Assembly (NCBI GenBank): GCA_002307295.1
Contig: DBTY01000026.1
Location: forward strand, 1-64,000
Source of the DNA: Ignavibacteriales bacterium UBA1304
Lineage (GTDB): Bacteria; Bacteroidota; Ignavibacteria; Ignavibacteriales; Ignavibacteriaceae
Length of the DNA stretch: 64,000 bases
Direction: 5' to 3'
The first letter of the stretch is position 1, and each line of letters opens with the position of its first letter. The notes beneath the pieces were generated by a model, which was not told the origin of the DNA, made no database searches, and saw only the letters and a list, made by a program, of their open reading frames with translations. The position numbers and the translations under genes are program-made. Positions 16,407-25,052 of the stretch are shown piece by piece.

Positions 16407-17594
16407 ATGAAAATAACAGCAGCTATTGTGTTGTACGTCGGCAACGACGAGTTAACTGAATACATTAGGCTGTTAGGCAATATAGACAATCCAATATATA
16501 TAGCCATTTTGGTAACTGTTTTTATTATAGCCTTCCTTTTTATAACGCTTAAGTACATCATCATTCCGTTAAACAAACGGTATGCAATTAAGGAAAGCGA
16601 ACTAAAGCTTCAGAATGCCCGCATAATGGCTTTATTTGCCGATCTAAACCCCGATCCTCTTCTGCGGCTTGATTCATTAGGGAATATTATTATTATTAAC
16701 CCAGAAGCAAAAAAATGCGGATTTGATAAACTGATGGGGAAAAACATCAGCTCAATCTTCCCAGATATTAATATGGATATGCAAGAATTTATTAAAGCCG
16801 ATGAATCTGCCAGGTTTTATTTATATTATATGGGCAGGCCTTTTTCGGTGCAGCTTAACGGTATTAATAAAATTGGCATTGCGCAAATGTATTTTCATGA
16901 TATTACGGAATTAAAAAAATATCAGGAAGCTCTGGAGAAGTCTGAGGTAGAGTTAAAGGAGTTTTCAAAATATCTGCAATTGAAAATAGAAGAAGAGCGT
17001 CAGCGAATATCGGCTGAATTGCATGACCATATTGGACAAAACCTGCTTTTACTCCGCTTAAACCTGCAACGGAATTTTACTGAACTGACGGGAAACGCAA
17101 ACTCTGATTATTATTTGGAATGTACTGATATTATTGACGGCGCTGTTCGCGACTTAAAAGGTATTTCTTATGCGCTTAAACCTATGGTTTTGCAGGAGCT
17201 TGGCTTAGTGCCTGCTTTGTTTAGCCTTGTAAATAAAGTTAAAATGGAATCCGGTTTAAAAGGCGATATAGGTTTTATAGAAATGGAAACGAGGCTTAAT
17301 CCAAACTTAGAAACAGCTATTTACAGAATAGTTCAGGAAGGATTAAATAATATTGTAAAATACTCAAAAGCAAAAGAATTTAATATTGAGCTTGTTAATA
17401 ACGGAAAAAAAATCCACATTATTATATCTGACGACGGAGTGGGTTTTGACGTTGATGAAGTTAAAGAAAGAGGGGGCATGGGACTTAAAAATATGCGTGA
17501 GCGCACTGAAGCGTTCAACGGCATTTTTAGGTTGAATTCATCGCCTAAAGACGGTACTATAATTATTGCTGATTTTCCTGCGGAGATAAAATAA
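16407..17594 (+). CDS. PAS sensor histidine kinase, HisKA_3 type
   Basis: Membrane-bound sensor kinase of the NarX/DegS type, 395 aa. One membrane helix lies at about 28-53, a PAS domain at about 70-170 (NPDPLLRLDSLGNIIIINPE), a dimerisation helix with the phosphoacceptor H206 in the box RISAELHDHIGQNLLLLRL, and a HATPase domain at about 290-393 with QEGLNNIVKYSKA, DDGVGFD and GGMGLKNMRERTEA. HDHIGQ matches the HDxxxQ motif of this family, which can act as both kinase and phosphatase. The cognate regulator starts one base after its stop. Confidence 0.93.
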   Translation: MKITAAIVLYVGNDELTEYIRLLGNIDNPIYIAILVTVFIIAFLFITLKYIIIPLNKRYAIKESELKLQNARIMALFADLNPDPLLRLDSLGNIIIINPEAKKCGFDKLMGKNISSIFPDINMDMQEFIKADESARFYLYYMGRPFSVQLNGINKIGIAQMYFHDITELKKYQEALEKSEVELKEFSKYLQLKIEEERQRISAELHDHIGQNLLLLRLNLQRNFTELTGNANSDYYLECTDIIDGAVRDLKGISYALKPMVLQELGLVPALFSLVNKVKMESGLKGDIGFIEMETRLNPNLETAIYRIVQEGLNNIVKYSKAKEFNIELVNNGKKIHIIISDDGVGFDVDEVKERGGMGLKNMRERTEAFNGIFRLNSSPKDGTIIIADFPAEIK

Positions 17595-17595
17595 A

Positions 17596-18255
17596 ATGAC
17601 TGATAGCGTAATAAAGGTAATTTTTGCCGACGATCATAATTTAGTTCGGAAAGGAATAATAAGCTTGCTTGACAACGTTGAAAATATAAAAGTTGTTGGC
17701 GAAGCTGAAAACGGTTATGAACTTGTAAGCAAGTTTACAGAGTTTAAACCGGACGTTGTAATAACAGATATTTCTATGCCTCAGCTTTCTGGCACCGAAG
17801 CAGTTAAAATGATTAAGGAACACGATAAGAACGCAAAGGCTCTTTTTCTTTCAATGTATGGCGGTGAGGATTACGTAATAATGACCCTAAACGCAGGGGG
17901 CTTGGGGCTGATTGATAAAAGCATTGCAAAGGAAGACCTGATTAAAGCTATTGAGGCTGTGTACAAAAATGAAATGTATTTTGGTTCAGAGTATGACGAC
18001 GAAAAAATAGAAAGTCTGAAGAAAAAATTCAGCGTTCAGAAAAAAGAAATTTCAGAAGTAGCCGAAAGCATTACGTCCCGTGAAATGGAGATTCTTAAAT
18101 TAGTCTGCGACGGACTAAGCTGCAAAGAAATCGGCGAGAAAATCAAGATCAGCATCCGAACTGTAGAAAGCCACAAAGCCAGTCTTATGCATAAATTTGG
18201 CGTAACTACTTCAACTCAGCTTATTAAATTTGCCATAGAAAACAGATTAGTATAA
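17596..18255 (+). CDS. LuxR/NarL-type response regulator
   Basis: Transcription factor partner of the preceding kinase, 219 aa. The receiver domain (about 5-125) has the acidic pair near D12-D13, the phosphoacceptor D58 in VVITDISMPQLSG and the conserved lysine in LIDKSI. The C-terminal HTH (about 155-217) shows the family sequence TSREMEILKLVCDGLSCKEI and RTVESHKASLMHKFG. Directly after it come convergent secreted-protein genes. Its targets cannot be told from the sequence. Confidence 0.95.
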   Translation: MTDSVIKVIFADDHNLVRKGIISLLDNVENIKVVGEAENGYELVSKFTEFKPDVVITDISMPQLSGTEAVKMIKEHDKNAKALFLSMYGGEDYVIMTLNAGGLGLIDKSIAKEDLIKAIEAVYKNEMYFGSEYDDEKIESLKKKFSVQKKEISEVAESITSREMEILKLVCDGLSCKEIGEKIKISIRTVESHKASLMHKFGVTTSTQLIKFAIENRLV

Positions 18256-18300
18256 AATATTATCGGCTTAGTTAGTATATCTTCAAATTAATAAAACAAA

Positions 18301-19132
18301 CTAAAGGCTTAGGCCTAGCCCAAATTTTACGACCGTATTTTTTTCTTTTCCGCCTCTGGTTGTATTGGTTAAATAGTCGTGGAAACTAATAGAAGCAAAG
18401 ACATTTTTTGAAACAGGATGTAATCTTATAGCTATTTCAGAATAAATACTTAGAAGGTTAGGATCGTCGTCGTTAATTGCTTCTAGACTATATGCGACAG
18501 TATATTGAATTATACGAACGCCAAGACCAAAACCGCATAATATATCAAAAATATCATTTTTAAAAGCATATCCAGCTTCGCTAAAAGCGCCTCTTACATA
18601 CACGTCTCTGCCAGAAACATTAGAAAACGGGCTAAAAAAATTTCCGCTGACGTTTATATTTAGATATAAGTAATCGGGTAGAATTTGCGGAAAAAAATAA
18701 ACCCCGGCTTCAACATTTTCATATTTATTTGGCGAAGATAAAAAAAAAAGATCTTTCTGTAAGAATCAGGGAGTGGGTCTCTGAAGTAGCAGGCTCCCAT
18801 TTGAATTTCGCATTTGCTATATCGACTGTATATGTATTTCCGGATAAACTTATTTTTAGACTATCGATATTTTTTGATAGCTCGTCTACAATGTATTTAT
18901 TGTTAGTCGTTATTTTAGATATTACTTTGTAAATAATTGTTTTATTACTATCAATTGAGAGACCCCATGGAAAGAATTCCTTTATTTCTTCATTAGGGAA
19001 GAGTTCTCCGGATTTTATAAAAATACTAGCAACGCTTTTAGTCTGGTTAGCTCTTTGACTAAAAGTTGCGGCAAAGCCTGTTATTACAATTAATAATATA
19101 GATATATAGAAAAATCTTTTATTTAAATGCAT
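18301..19132 (-). pseudogene. secreted beta-barrel-like paralogue 1, frameshifted at a T10 tract
   Basis: First of three tandem paralogues. The N-terminal frame (from 19132) encodes a signal peptide MHLNKRFFYISILLIVITGF...FSQ and runs off frame at the homopolymer 18740-18749 (ten A on +, ten T on the coding strand), stopping soon after. The other frame continues with SSPNKYENV and ends DYLTNTTRGGKEKNTVVKFG with a final GLSL. Removing one T restores a continuous match to the intact paralogue at 19985-20821. It could be a true mutation, a phase-variable tract or a sequencing error. The intact protein looks like a small outer-membrane barrel; I do not recognise the family. Confidence 0.8.
18740..18749 (-). 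repeat. homopolymeric tract of 10 T in the coding strand
   Basis: The tract lies inside paralogue 1, at codons for a run of phenylalanine. With nine T the reading frame joins the downstream part of the gene; with ten it stops. Neither of the two neighbouring paralogues has such a tract at the corresponding place. Confidence 0.9.
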
Positions 19133-19160
19133 TTAGATTATTTATTATTACCAGAAAAAA

Positions 19161-19962
19161 TTAAAAATTGAGACCAAACCCGAATTTTAAAGCGTTGCTA
19201 TTTTCGTCATTCCGAGTTATGAAATTCGTTAAATAACAGCGGAAGCCAATAAAAGCAAAGACATTTTTTGAAATAAAATTAAATTTGGCGTCAACTTCTA
19301 TATAAGCGACGTCTATATAAGAAGGAAAACCGTCAACGCTTTTTGATTCAGACGCTGCCGTATATTGAATCGACTTCGTTCCAAAGCCCAAACCGCATAA
19401 TAAATCGACTAAAGCAGCTTTTGCAATGCATCCAATTTCGCCATAAGCTCCGCGAACATAAACGTCGGGGGCGGAACTGAAATAATTTCCGCTGGCATTT
19501 ACGTTTAAGTAAACAAAATCGGGTAAAAACTGTAGGAAGAAATAAGCGCCGATAGAGACATTCCCATATTTATTTGGGGAAGAGGAGAAATGGAGAGACA
19601 TTCCATTAAGCGCTCTACCAGCGCTAGGAGCCGGCTTCCATTTATATTTTGTTTCTGCATTTAGTAAATCAATTGTATATGTCGATTCGGCCAAACTTAT
19701 TTTTAGATAGCTCGTCAACAATGTATTTATCTTTTGTTGTTATCTTAGATATTACTTTGTAGTTAATAGCTTTGACACTGTCAATAAAAAAGCCCCAAGG
19801 TAAAAATTCTTTTATTGCAGCGTTGGGGAAGCGTTCTCCGGATTTTATAAAAATATCAGCAACGCTTACAGTCTGGTTGGCGCTTTGGCCAAAAGTTGCG
19901 GCAAAACCTGTTATTACAATGAATAATATGAATACAGAGAAAGCTTTTTTATTTAAATACAT
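19161..19962 (-). pseudogene. secreted beta-barrel-like paralogue 2, disrupted by a small deletion
   Basis: Second paralogue. The N-terminal part starts at 19962 with a signal peptide (MYLNKKAFSVFILFIVITGF...FGQ). The C-terminal part is in another frame and ends GDENSNALKFGFGLNF-like, with a final aromatic residue typical of barrel proteins. Compared with paralogue 1, about 17 bases are missing near 19700 (just after the stretch TTATTTTTAG on +), which explains the frameshift. The lost segment is bordered by similar T-rich words, suggesting slippage. The rest aligns well with the neighbours, so the inactivation appears recent. Confidence 0.8.
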
Positions 19963-19984
19963 TTAGATTATTTGTTTTAGGAAA

Positions 19985-20821
19985 TTAAAAATTAAAACCA
20001 AGCCCAAATTTTAAAGCGGTATTTTTTTCTTCGCCGCCAGTCATTTTATTAGTTAAATAATCGCGGAACCCAATGTAAGCAAAGACATTGGGTGGAATAA
20101 TATGAAATCTAAATGCAATTTCCGCATAAATAGTCTGAAGGTGAGAATTGTCATTTTTAATCTCTTCCAGGGTTGATGCGACAGTATATTGAATTACCCG
20201 GGCGCCAAAACCAAATCCGCCTAATAAATCAACGGTTTTATATTTAATTGCGTATCCTATTGCGCAATAAGCTCCTCTGACATAGATGTCTTTGCTATAA
20301 CCATTAGCCATAGGAGTAAAAAAATTCCCGCTGGCGTTTAGATTTAAATATATGTAATCAGGCAGGAATTTGGGAAAAAAGTATACGCTGACTCCAAAAT
20401 TTTCGTATTTGTTAGTCGATAACGAAAAACATGCTGATTTTTCATAAAGGATCTCAGATGCGTCGTCTGAAGCAGTTGTAGATTTATATTTTATTTTTGC
20501 ATTCCCAAAATCAAGCGTATAGATTTTACCAGTCAAATTCACCGTTATACCATCAACATCTTTTAAGATTTCGTCAACAACGTATTTATCTGTTGTGGTT
20601 ATTTTAGATATTACTTTATATATAATTGTCTGGGCGCTATCTATAGTAAATCCCCAAGGCAAGAATTCTTTTATTTCAGCGTTGGGGAAAGATATGCTAT
20701 TTTTAATAAAAACATCTGCAATCTTTTTTTGCGAGTCATTACTCTGGCCAAAAGAGGAGGAGAAACCTGCTATTGTTATAAAGACTACAAACAGGGGAAA
20801 AAGCTTATTACTAAAACGCAT
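19985..20821 (-). CDS. secreted beta-barrel-like protein, intact paralogue 3
   Basis: Intact 278-aa member of the trio. It has an N-terminal signal peptide (about 1-25, ending SSFGQ), then a domain with IKEFLPWGFTIDSAQTIIYK and KYVVDEILKDVDG that may bind or fold separately. The C-terminal half has alternating strands (YFFPKFLPDYIYLNLNASG, DIYVRGAYCAIGYA) and a terminal phenylalanine (FGLGFNF), as in outer-membrane barrels. I do not recognise a named family. It probably sits in the outer membrane or periplasm. The three genes run in the same direction with gaps of only 22-28 bases. Confidence 0.8.
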   Translation of the reverse strand: MRFSNKLFPLFVVFITIAGFSSSFGQSNDSQKKIADVFIKNSISFPNAEIKEFLPWGFTIDSAQTIIYKVISKITTTDKYVVDEILKDVDGITVNLTGKIYTLDFGNAKIKYKSTTASDDASEILYEKSACFSLSTNKYENFGVSVYFFPKFLPDYIYLNLNASGNFFTPMANGYSKDIYVRGAYCAIGYAIKYKTVDLLGGFGFGARVIQYTVASTLEEIKNDNSHLQTIYAEIAFRFHIIPPNVFAYIGFRDYLTNKMTGGEEKNTALKFGLGFNF

Positions 20822-21062
20822 TTTGGCTCTCTGTATTAATATGGGGAAAACATTTTTTTTTGATCAAAAGGCTGAATCAAATTGCCTTTTCGAAATGAAA
20901 GACTGTTTGGCAAGGCTAAGTATTTTAACTTAAGTATAATAGCGTTCATATCTCCTCTGCAAAAATAACTAATCGAAACCTGTTTCATTACTTTTGATAT
21001 TAACAAAACTAATTTAATAACAAATAGAATTTCATCAAAACAAAAAGAAGACGAGTATAAAA

Positions 21063-21090
21063 AAAAGGCGGCTAAATTAGCCGCCTTTTA
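21063..21090 (-). terminator. terminator after the DUF4838 gene
   Basis: AAAAGGCGGCTAA and TTAGCCGCCTTTT form a GC-rich hairpin flanked by A and T runs on the two strands. It lies 25 bases beyond the stop of the minus-strand DUF4838 gene and could work in both directions. Confidence 0.85.
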
Positions 21091-21114
21091 GATTAAATAA
21101 AAATTTATAATTTT

Positions 21115-23367
21115 TTACTCAACAATAATCTCATCTGAGAAAATTCTAGCGTTATAACCGGCAAAAGAGTGCCATTCCGGACATTTGCCGATGTTTTTTG
21201 CAAATACTTTTATGTATCTTGCTTTGCGATGACCTGCGACTCCTTCAAAAGTATCGATGAACTTTCCTTTTTTGCCAGGTTCAACATTTACAATTTTATT
21301 GATTTGCTGGAAATTTATTCCGTCAAGCGAGAAAGAAAATTCTACATACTGTGGCAGAAAAATTCTGCTATAAGCGTCGTTTAGAAATTCCGCCGTAATT
21401 TTGTTTATTTCCGTTACGTTTCCAAGGTCAATAGTCGCTTCCAGATCGTTGCCGTCAAAACCCTGCCAGTAATTATGATAATCGGTTGTGGCTCTTAAAC
21501 CGTCTGTAAGCGCATTTTTACCGCCTCCATTAAACTTAGCCATTGGAGGGCATTTTAATGTAACTTCTTTTTTGTAAGCAGCGTGCGGTTTGAAACCGTA
21601 AATTCTAACCATCTTTTTCTGGTATTCGTCTGGAGTGGTTTCAGTTTCGCTTAGTTTTTCAACGCCTCTTGATTTACATAAGCTGACAAAATCATAAAGT
21701 CTTTTTTCAACTTCAGGTTTTATAGTCCATTCAAAATCGCCATAAGGGGTATAAATTCCGTAAGGATTTGCGCCTTCGCTTCTTGCAATTTCAAGCATAG
21801 CAAAATTGAGAGGCATTCTGGCTTCTTTTACGCGTTGTAATAAAACTGCAGAGTCTTTTACGGCGTCTTCAGCTTTATCAAAAAACTCATTGTACTTTGA
21901 GATTAATTCAAACGAAAGGAAGCCGTCTTTGTGATCGGTAGGGTAGCCATAAATATAAAGATCCTTCCCGGATTTTTTCAATTCTTTATAAGTAAGGTCA
22001 ATATATTTCTTTATGGATTCGCCCGCTTTACCGTAAAATCCATTAAGAAAATCGTTAATCACTGTGTCAACATCGGCATTTGGGTTCCATAATAGTTTTG
22101 CTAATAAATAGGCTCTTAGTTCAGAAAATTCGCCGCCAGAAAGAGGATTGCCTTCTTCAAAAATATTTTTAACTTTATTCTTTACGAAAAATTTTATATT
22201 TGGCTGCAATATTTGTAGGTTAGGGAAGGGGCTGACAAGATTTCTGTATTGAACTACATAATCCCAAACAAGGATATTATCAGTAATTTTTGACCAGGCT
22301 TCTAAATCTTTAGTAAAAGAACCAGAGGAGTCAACGTCTTCAATTGGTTTGCTTCTATCTGCTTCAATTGAGCAAAGCATAATGTTTACATTGTGCGCAG
22401 GCCTAACTAAACGAGGCACAGAACGGGAATACTGATAAGCCAGCGTAGAAATTATTTTATCTGGAAAATGCGCAGCTACTTTATTTACAAAAGTAATTAT
22501 AGAGCCGCTTGGCCCTCCTTCAATTTCGTCAAGAGCTTTACAAACAGGGCATTGGCAATAGTTTTGGTTATCGTTTTGGCTAACCGACCAGTATTTGGCT
22601 TCCGGTTTTTTTGCTATTTCCAATTTAAGATTTGCAATAACAATTTTAAGAACTTCTGGATTGCTTAAGCAAAGCTGGGACGTATGACGTTTGCCGTTAT
22701 AGAAAGAGTAATATTCAGGATGTTCTGTAAAGTATTTATCTGGCGGAACTAGAGAAGCCATAGTATGCACCCAGGAGCCCCACTCGTCATGTTCGCCTTT
22801 TGCATTGTGGCTGATTTTCTGTCTGTCTGCAAATAAGGAATCGTTCGTTTCTTTATAAAAAGTATCCCTGAATTTAATTACAGGCTGTTGAGTTTCTGAA
22901 ATAGGTTTTAACGCAAGGGTATCAAGTTTTGGGATATATGAAACTTTAGCGGTGTACCAGCGGCAGCCTAAATAATTTTCGAGGAAAGTATAAACTCCGT
23001 ATAACGAGCCTTCCTTTTCTCCGCCAATAATTATAAGGTAATTGTTTTTAGTTCTGATAGTAAAACCGTCGTCTTCAAAAGCGGCAGTATTAATAGTAGA
23101 ATCAATATCTTTAATATAACGATTAGCGCCTAATAAAATAGCTTTTGAGGGAAGGGAAGAATCATCGCTTTGAATATCAAAATCTGCATTAGTTATCTGC
23201 TTAAGAAAGCTTTTTAATTCGTTAGCCGCTTTTAAAACGTTTTTCTTCGGGTTTTTAGGGATAACAATAACGTAATCGGTTTTACCGGCTTTAGATAAAT
23301 AAGTGATTTCCTGAGCATAGAGAATATTAATTGAGAAAAATAACAGAATAAAATAGATAAATTTCAT
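21115..23367 (-). CDS. secreted DUF4838 protein with discoidin-like C-terminus
   Basis: Large exported protein, probably acting on carbohydrate. The start at 23367 is preferred: it gives the signal peptide MKFIYFILLFFSINILYAQ and has AAGGGA upstream; earlier in-frame starts would add an unlikely leader. The 750-aa protein has an N-terminal glycosidase-like alpha/beta domain as found before GH67-type catalytic domains (about 20-150). The DUF4838 region follows (about 200-480), with QNDNQNYCQCPVCKALDEIE and FVNKVAAHFPDK. An F5/8-type C (discoidin-like) domain lies near the end (LTDGLRATTDYHNYW to the C-terminus). DUF4838 proteins are often found in polysaccharide-use loci, but no other such genes are nearby. 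Confidence 0.85.
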   Translation of the reverse strand: MKFIYFILLFFSINILYAQEITYLSKAGKTDYVIVIPKNPKKNVLKAANELKSFLKQITNADFDIQSDDSSLPSKAILLGANRYIKDIDSTINTAAFEDDGFTIRTKNNYLIIIGGEKEGSLYGVYTFLENYLGCRWYTAKVSYIPKLDTLALKPISETQQPVIKFRDTFYKETNDSLFADRQKISHNAKGEHDEWGSWVHTMASLVPPDKYFTEHPEYYSFYNGKRHTSQLCLSNPEVLKIVIANLKLEIAKKPEAKYWSVSQNDNQNYCQCPVCKALDEIEGGPSGSIITFVNKVAAHFPDKIISTLAYQYSRSVPRLVRPAHNVNIMLCSIEADRSKPIEDVDSSGSFTKDLEAWSKITDNILVWDYVVQYRNLVSPFPNLQILQPNIKFFVKNKVKNIFEEGNPLSGGEFSELRAYLLAKLLWNPNADVDTVINDFLNGFYGKAGESIKKYIDLTYKELKKSGKDLYIYGYPTDHKDGFLSFELISKYNEFFDKAEDAVKDSAVLLQRVKEARMPLNFAMLEIARSEGANPYGIYTPYGDFEWTIKPEVEKRLYDFVSLCKSRGVEKLSETETTPDEYQKKMVRIYGFKPHAAYKKEVTLKCPPMAKFNGGGKNALTDGLRATTDYHNYWQGFDGNDLEATIDLGNVTEINKITAEFLNDAYSRIFLPQYVEFSFSLDGINFQQINKIVNVEPGKKGKFIDTFEGVAGHRKARYIKVFAKNIGKCPEWHSFAGYNARIFSDEIIVE

Positions 23368-24123
23368 TTTTTCCCTTCCAAAATACATTTTCATTTTTAG
23401 TGATTTAGAATCATTAGTGTTTTTTATTAAAATTGACGTCACAAAGTAAGGTTATTTTAGCAAAAAATAAACTTTCAATGCAAAAATACAAAAGAAATCA
23501 GAACCAGATAATAAATTATCGTCCTAAATTAAAAAATCTTTTAATATTTGGTTATATTTAAATAAAATAAAAATAACCGCCCTCTCATCAATCTGCCATT
23601 AAAAGGAGACGCATCGCCAAAATACTGAACCGCAAACTCGCATAAAATCTTTAAGTCTATCCTTTGTCAGGGAGCTAAATATATGCTGAATTTTTCTTTA
23701 AGGCTTCAAGTTAAAATATAAGTCGTACAAACTTTCTTATAACGCTTTCCGCCGATACAGGATAAACGCTGATTTCTTTCACATCTAATTAGTTCTTATT
23801 GTCGGGAGAGATAATGTATAAGCTTTTGAATTAACAAAAGCGCAGAAAACAGGGACAAGAAGAATAATAATTATAAAAGTAAGCGACTCTTCATAAATAC
23901 TATTTTAATGCGTTAATTTATTATTAAAATATAAATAAATATTATATAGAAATAAAGATTTATATTTATATAAATTAGAAATATTGTAAAAATTGTCGGA
24001 AGGCTATAAAATTAACGGCTATCCGAAATAAAACGGTTTTGCGTTAATTCATCAAATAAAACAAAATTGGACTTGAAGTAATGTGATTTATATCCGATAT
24101 TTATTTTTTATACAATAACAGGA
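23368..24123. other. 756-base intergenic region, no gene seen
   Basis: AT-rich stretch between the divergent DUF4838 and DUF554 genes. It has many stops in all frames and I found no RNA fold, repeat or recognisable gene remnant. It presumably contains the two divergent promoters. Confidence 0.6.
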
Positions 24124-24819
24124 ATGATTTTGTTCGGAACAATTGTAAATGCAGCCGCTGTTATTGCGGGCAGCTTAGTAGGAATACTGTTTAAGGGGAG
24201 CATTCCAAAAAAATATAATACTACCGTAATGCATGCTATGGGGTTGGCTGTGATTCTTATCGGTTTAACAAGCGCATTAAAAACTGTAAATATCCTGCTG
24301 CTGATTTTCAGTCTTGCTATTGGAAGCATAATTGGCGAAGCTCTTAAAATAGAAGACAGACTTGAAACAATCGGCAAGTGGATAGAAAAAAGAGTTTCCA
24401 ACAAATTAGGCGCAATATCGGAAGGGTTTGTTACTGCAAGTTTAGTTTATTGCGTCGGTTCAATGGCTATTGTCGGTTCTTTGGAAAGCGGTTTAACAGG
24501 CAACCATCAAACGCTTTTTGCTAAATCTATTCTTGACGGCATTACTTCTATTGTGTTCGCTTCTTCGTTAGGGATTGGTGTAATGTTTTCTGCAGTTTCT
24601 GTTTTCTTGTATCAGGGGAGTATTACTATTGCTTCGTCGTCTATTAAAGATTTATTGACTCCAGAAGTCGTAACGGAAATGTCCGGCGTTGGCGGACTGT
24701 TAATTGCGGCAATTGGCATTAACATGATATTTACAAAAAGGATCAACGTGGGGAATATGCTTCCTGCAATATTTATCCCTCTTCTTTACTATGTTATCAG
24801 GATAACTTTTAAAATATAG
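24124..24819 (+). CDS. DUF554 family membrane protein
   Basis: A 231-aa inner-membrane protein of the DUF554 (YqgA/YdfK) family. The opening MILFGTIVNAAAVIAGSLVG, the central LAIGSIIGEALKIEDRLE and TASLVYCVGSMAIVGSLESG are typical. I count about six hydrophobic segments. The biochemical function of the family is unknown; transport has been proposed from the fold-like repeats. It stands alone between longer intergenic stretches, with AGGA almost touching the ATG. Confidence 0.88.
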   Translation: MILFGTIVNAAAVIAGSLVGILFKGSIPKKYNTTVMHAMGLAVILIGLTSALKTVNILLLIFSLAIGSIIGEALKIEDRLETIGKWIEKRVSNKLGAISEGFVTASLVYCVGSMAIVGSLESGLTGNHQTLFAKSILDGITSIVFASSLGIGVMFSAVSVFLYQGSITIASSSIKDLLTPEVVTEMSGVGGLLIAAIGINMIFTKRINVGNMLPAIFIPLLYYVIRITFKI

Positions 24820-24869
24820 CGCGATTTGTTATGTACAGGGCAATCAATTCTTTTACTATCCAACCTTGC

Positions 24870-24923
24870 AGGTTGAAAAAGACCAATGATGCTGGCGCTT
24901 ATAACGTTACCAATTCCAGTTGA
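24870..24923 (+). pseudogene. possible fragment of a T9SS sorting domain
   Basis: One frame reads RLKKTNDAGAYNVTNSS before a stop. This resembles the middle of the type A sorting domain (compare GYKDAGSYTVNFNAANF in the protein encoded at 25-27 kb on the other strand). No start or preceding domain is visible. The match is short and could be chance. Confidence 0.3.
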
Positions 24924-24984
24924 TTAATAAACTGCAACAGTTAGTCTATCTGTGGCTTTAGGCATTTGGCTCTGTATTGTTTCC

Positions 24985-25015
24985 GACCTTCCAGTGCGCA
25001 AGCGACTGGAAGGTC
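24985..25015. repeat. 11-bp palindromic hairpin
   Basis: GACCTTCCAGT (24985-24995) pairs with ACTGGAAGGTC (25005-25015) around a 9-base loop. It lies between the converging DUF554 and T9SS cargo genes, where it could end or protect either transcript. No T run follows on either strand, so it looks more like a REP-type palindrome. Confidence 0.6.
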
Positions 25016-25052
25016 ATTACATCTCTTTCTCGGTTAGAATTGTAAAAATAAT

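Noticed and set aside
23368..24123. Decayed gene in the long gap before the DUF554 gene
   Set aside because: Frequent stops in all frames and no stretch resembling a protein domain.
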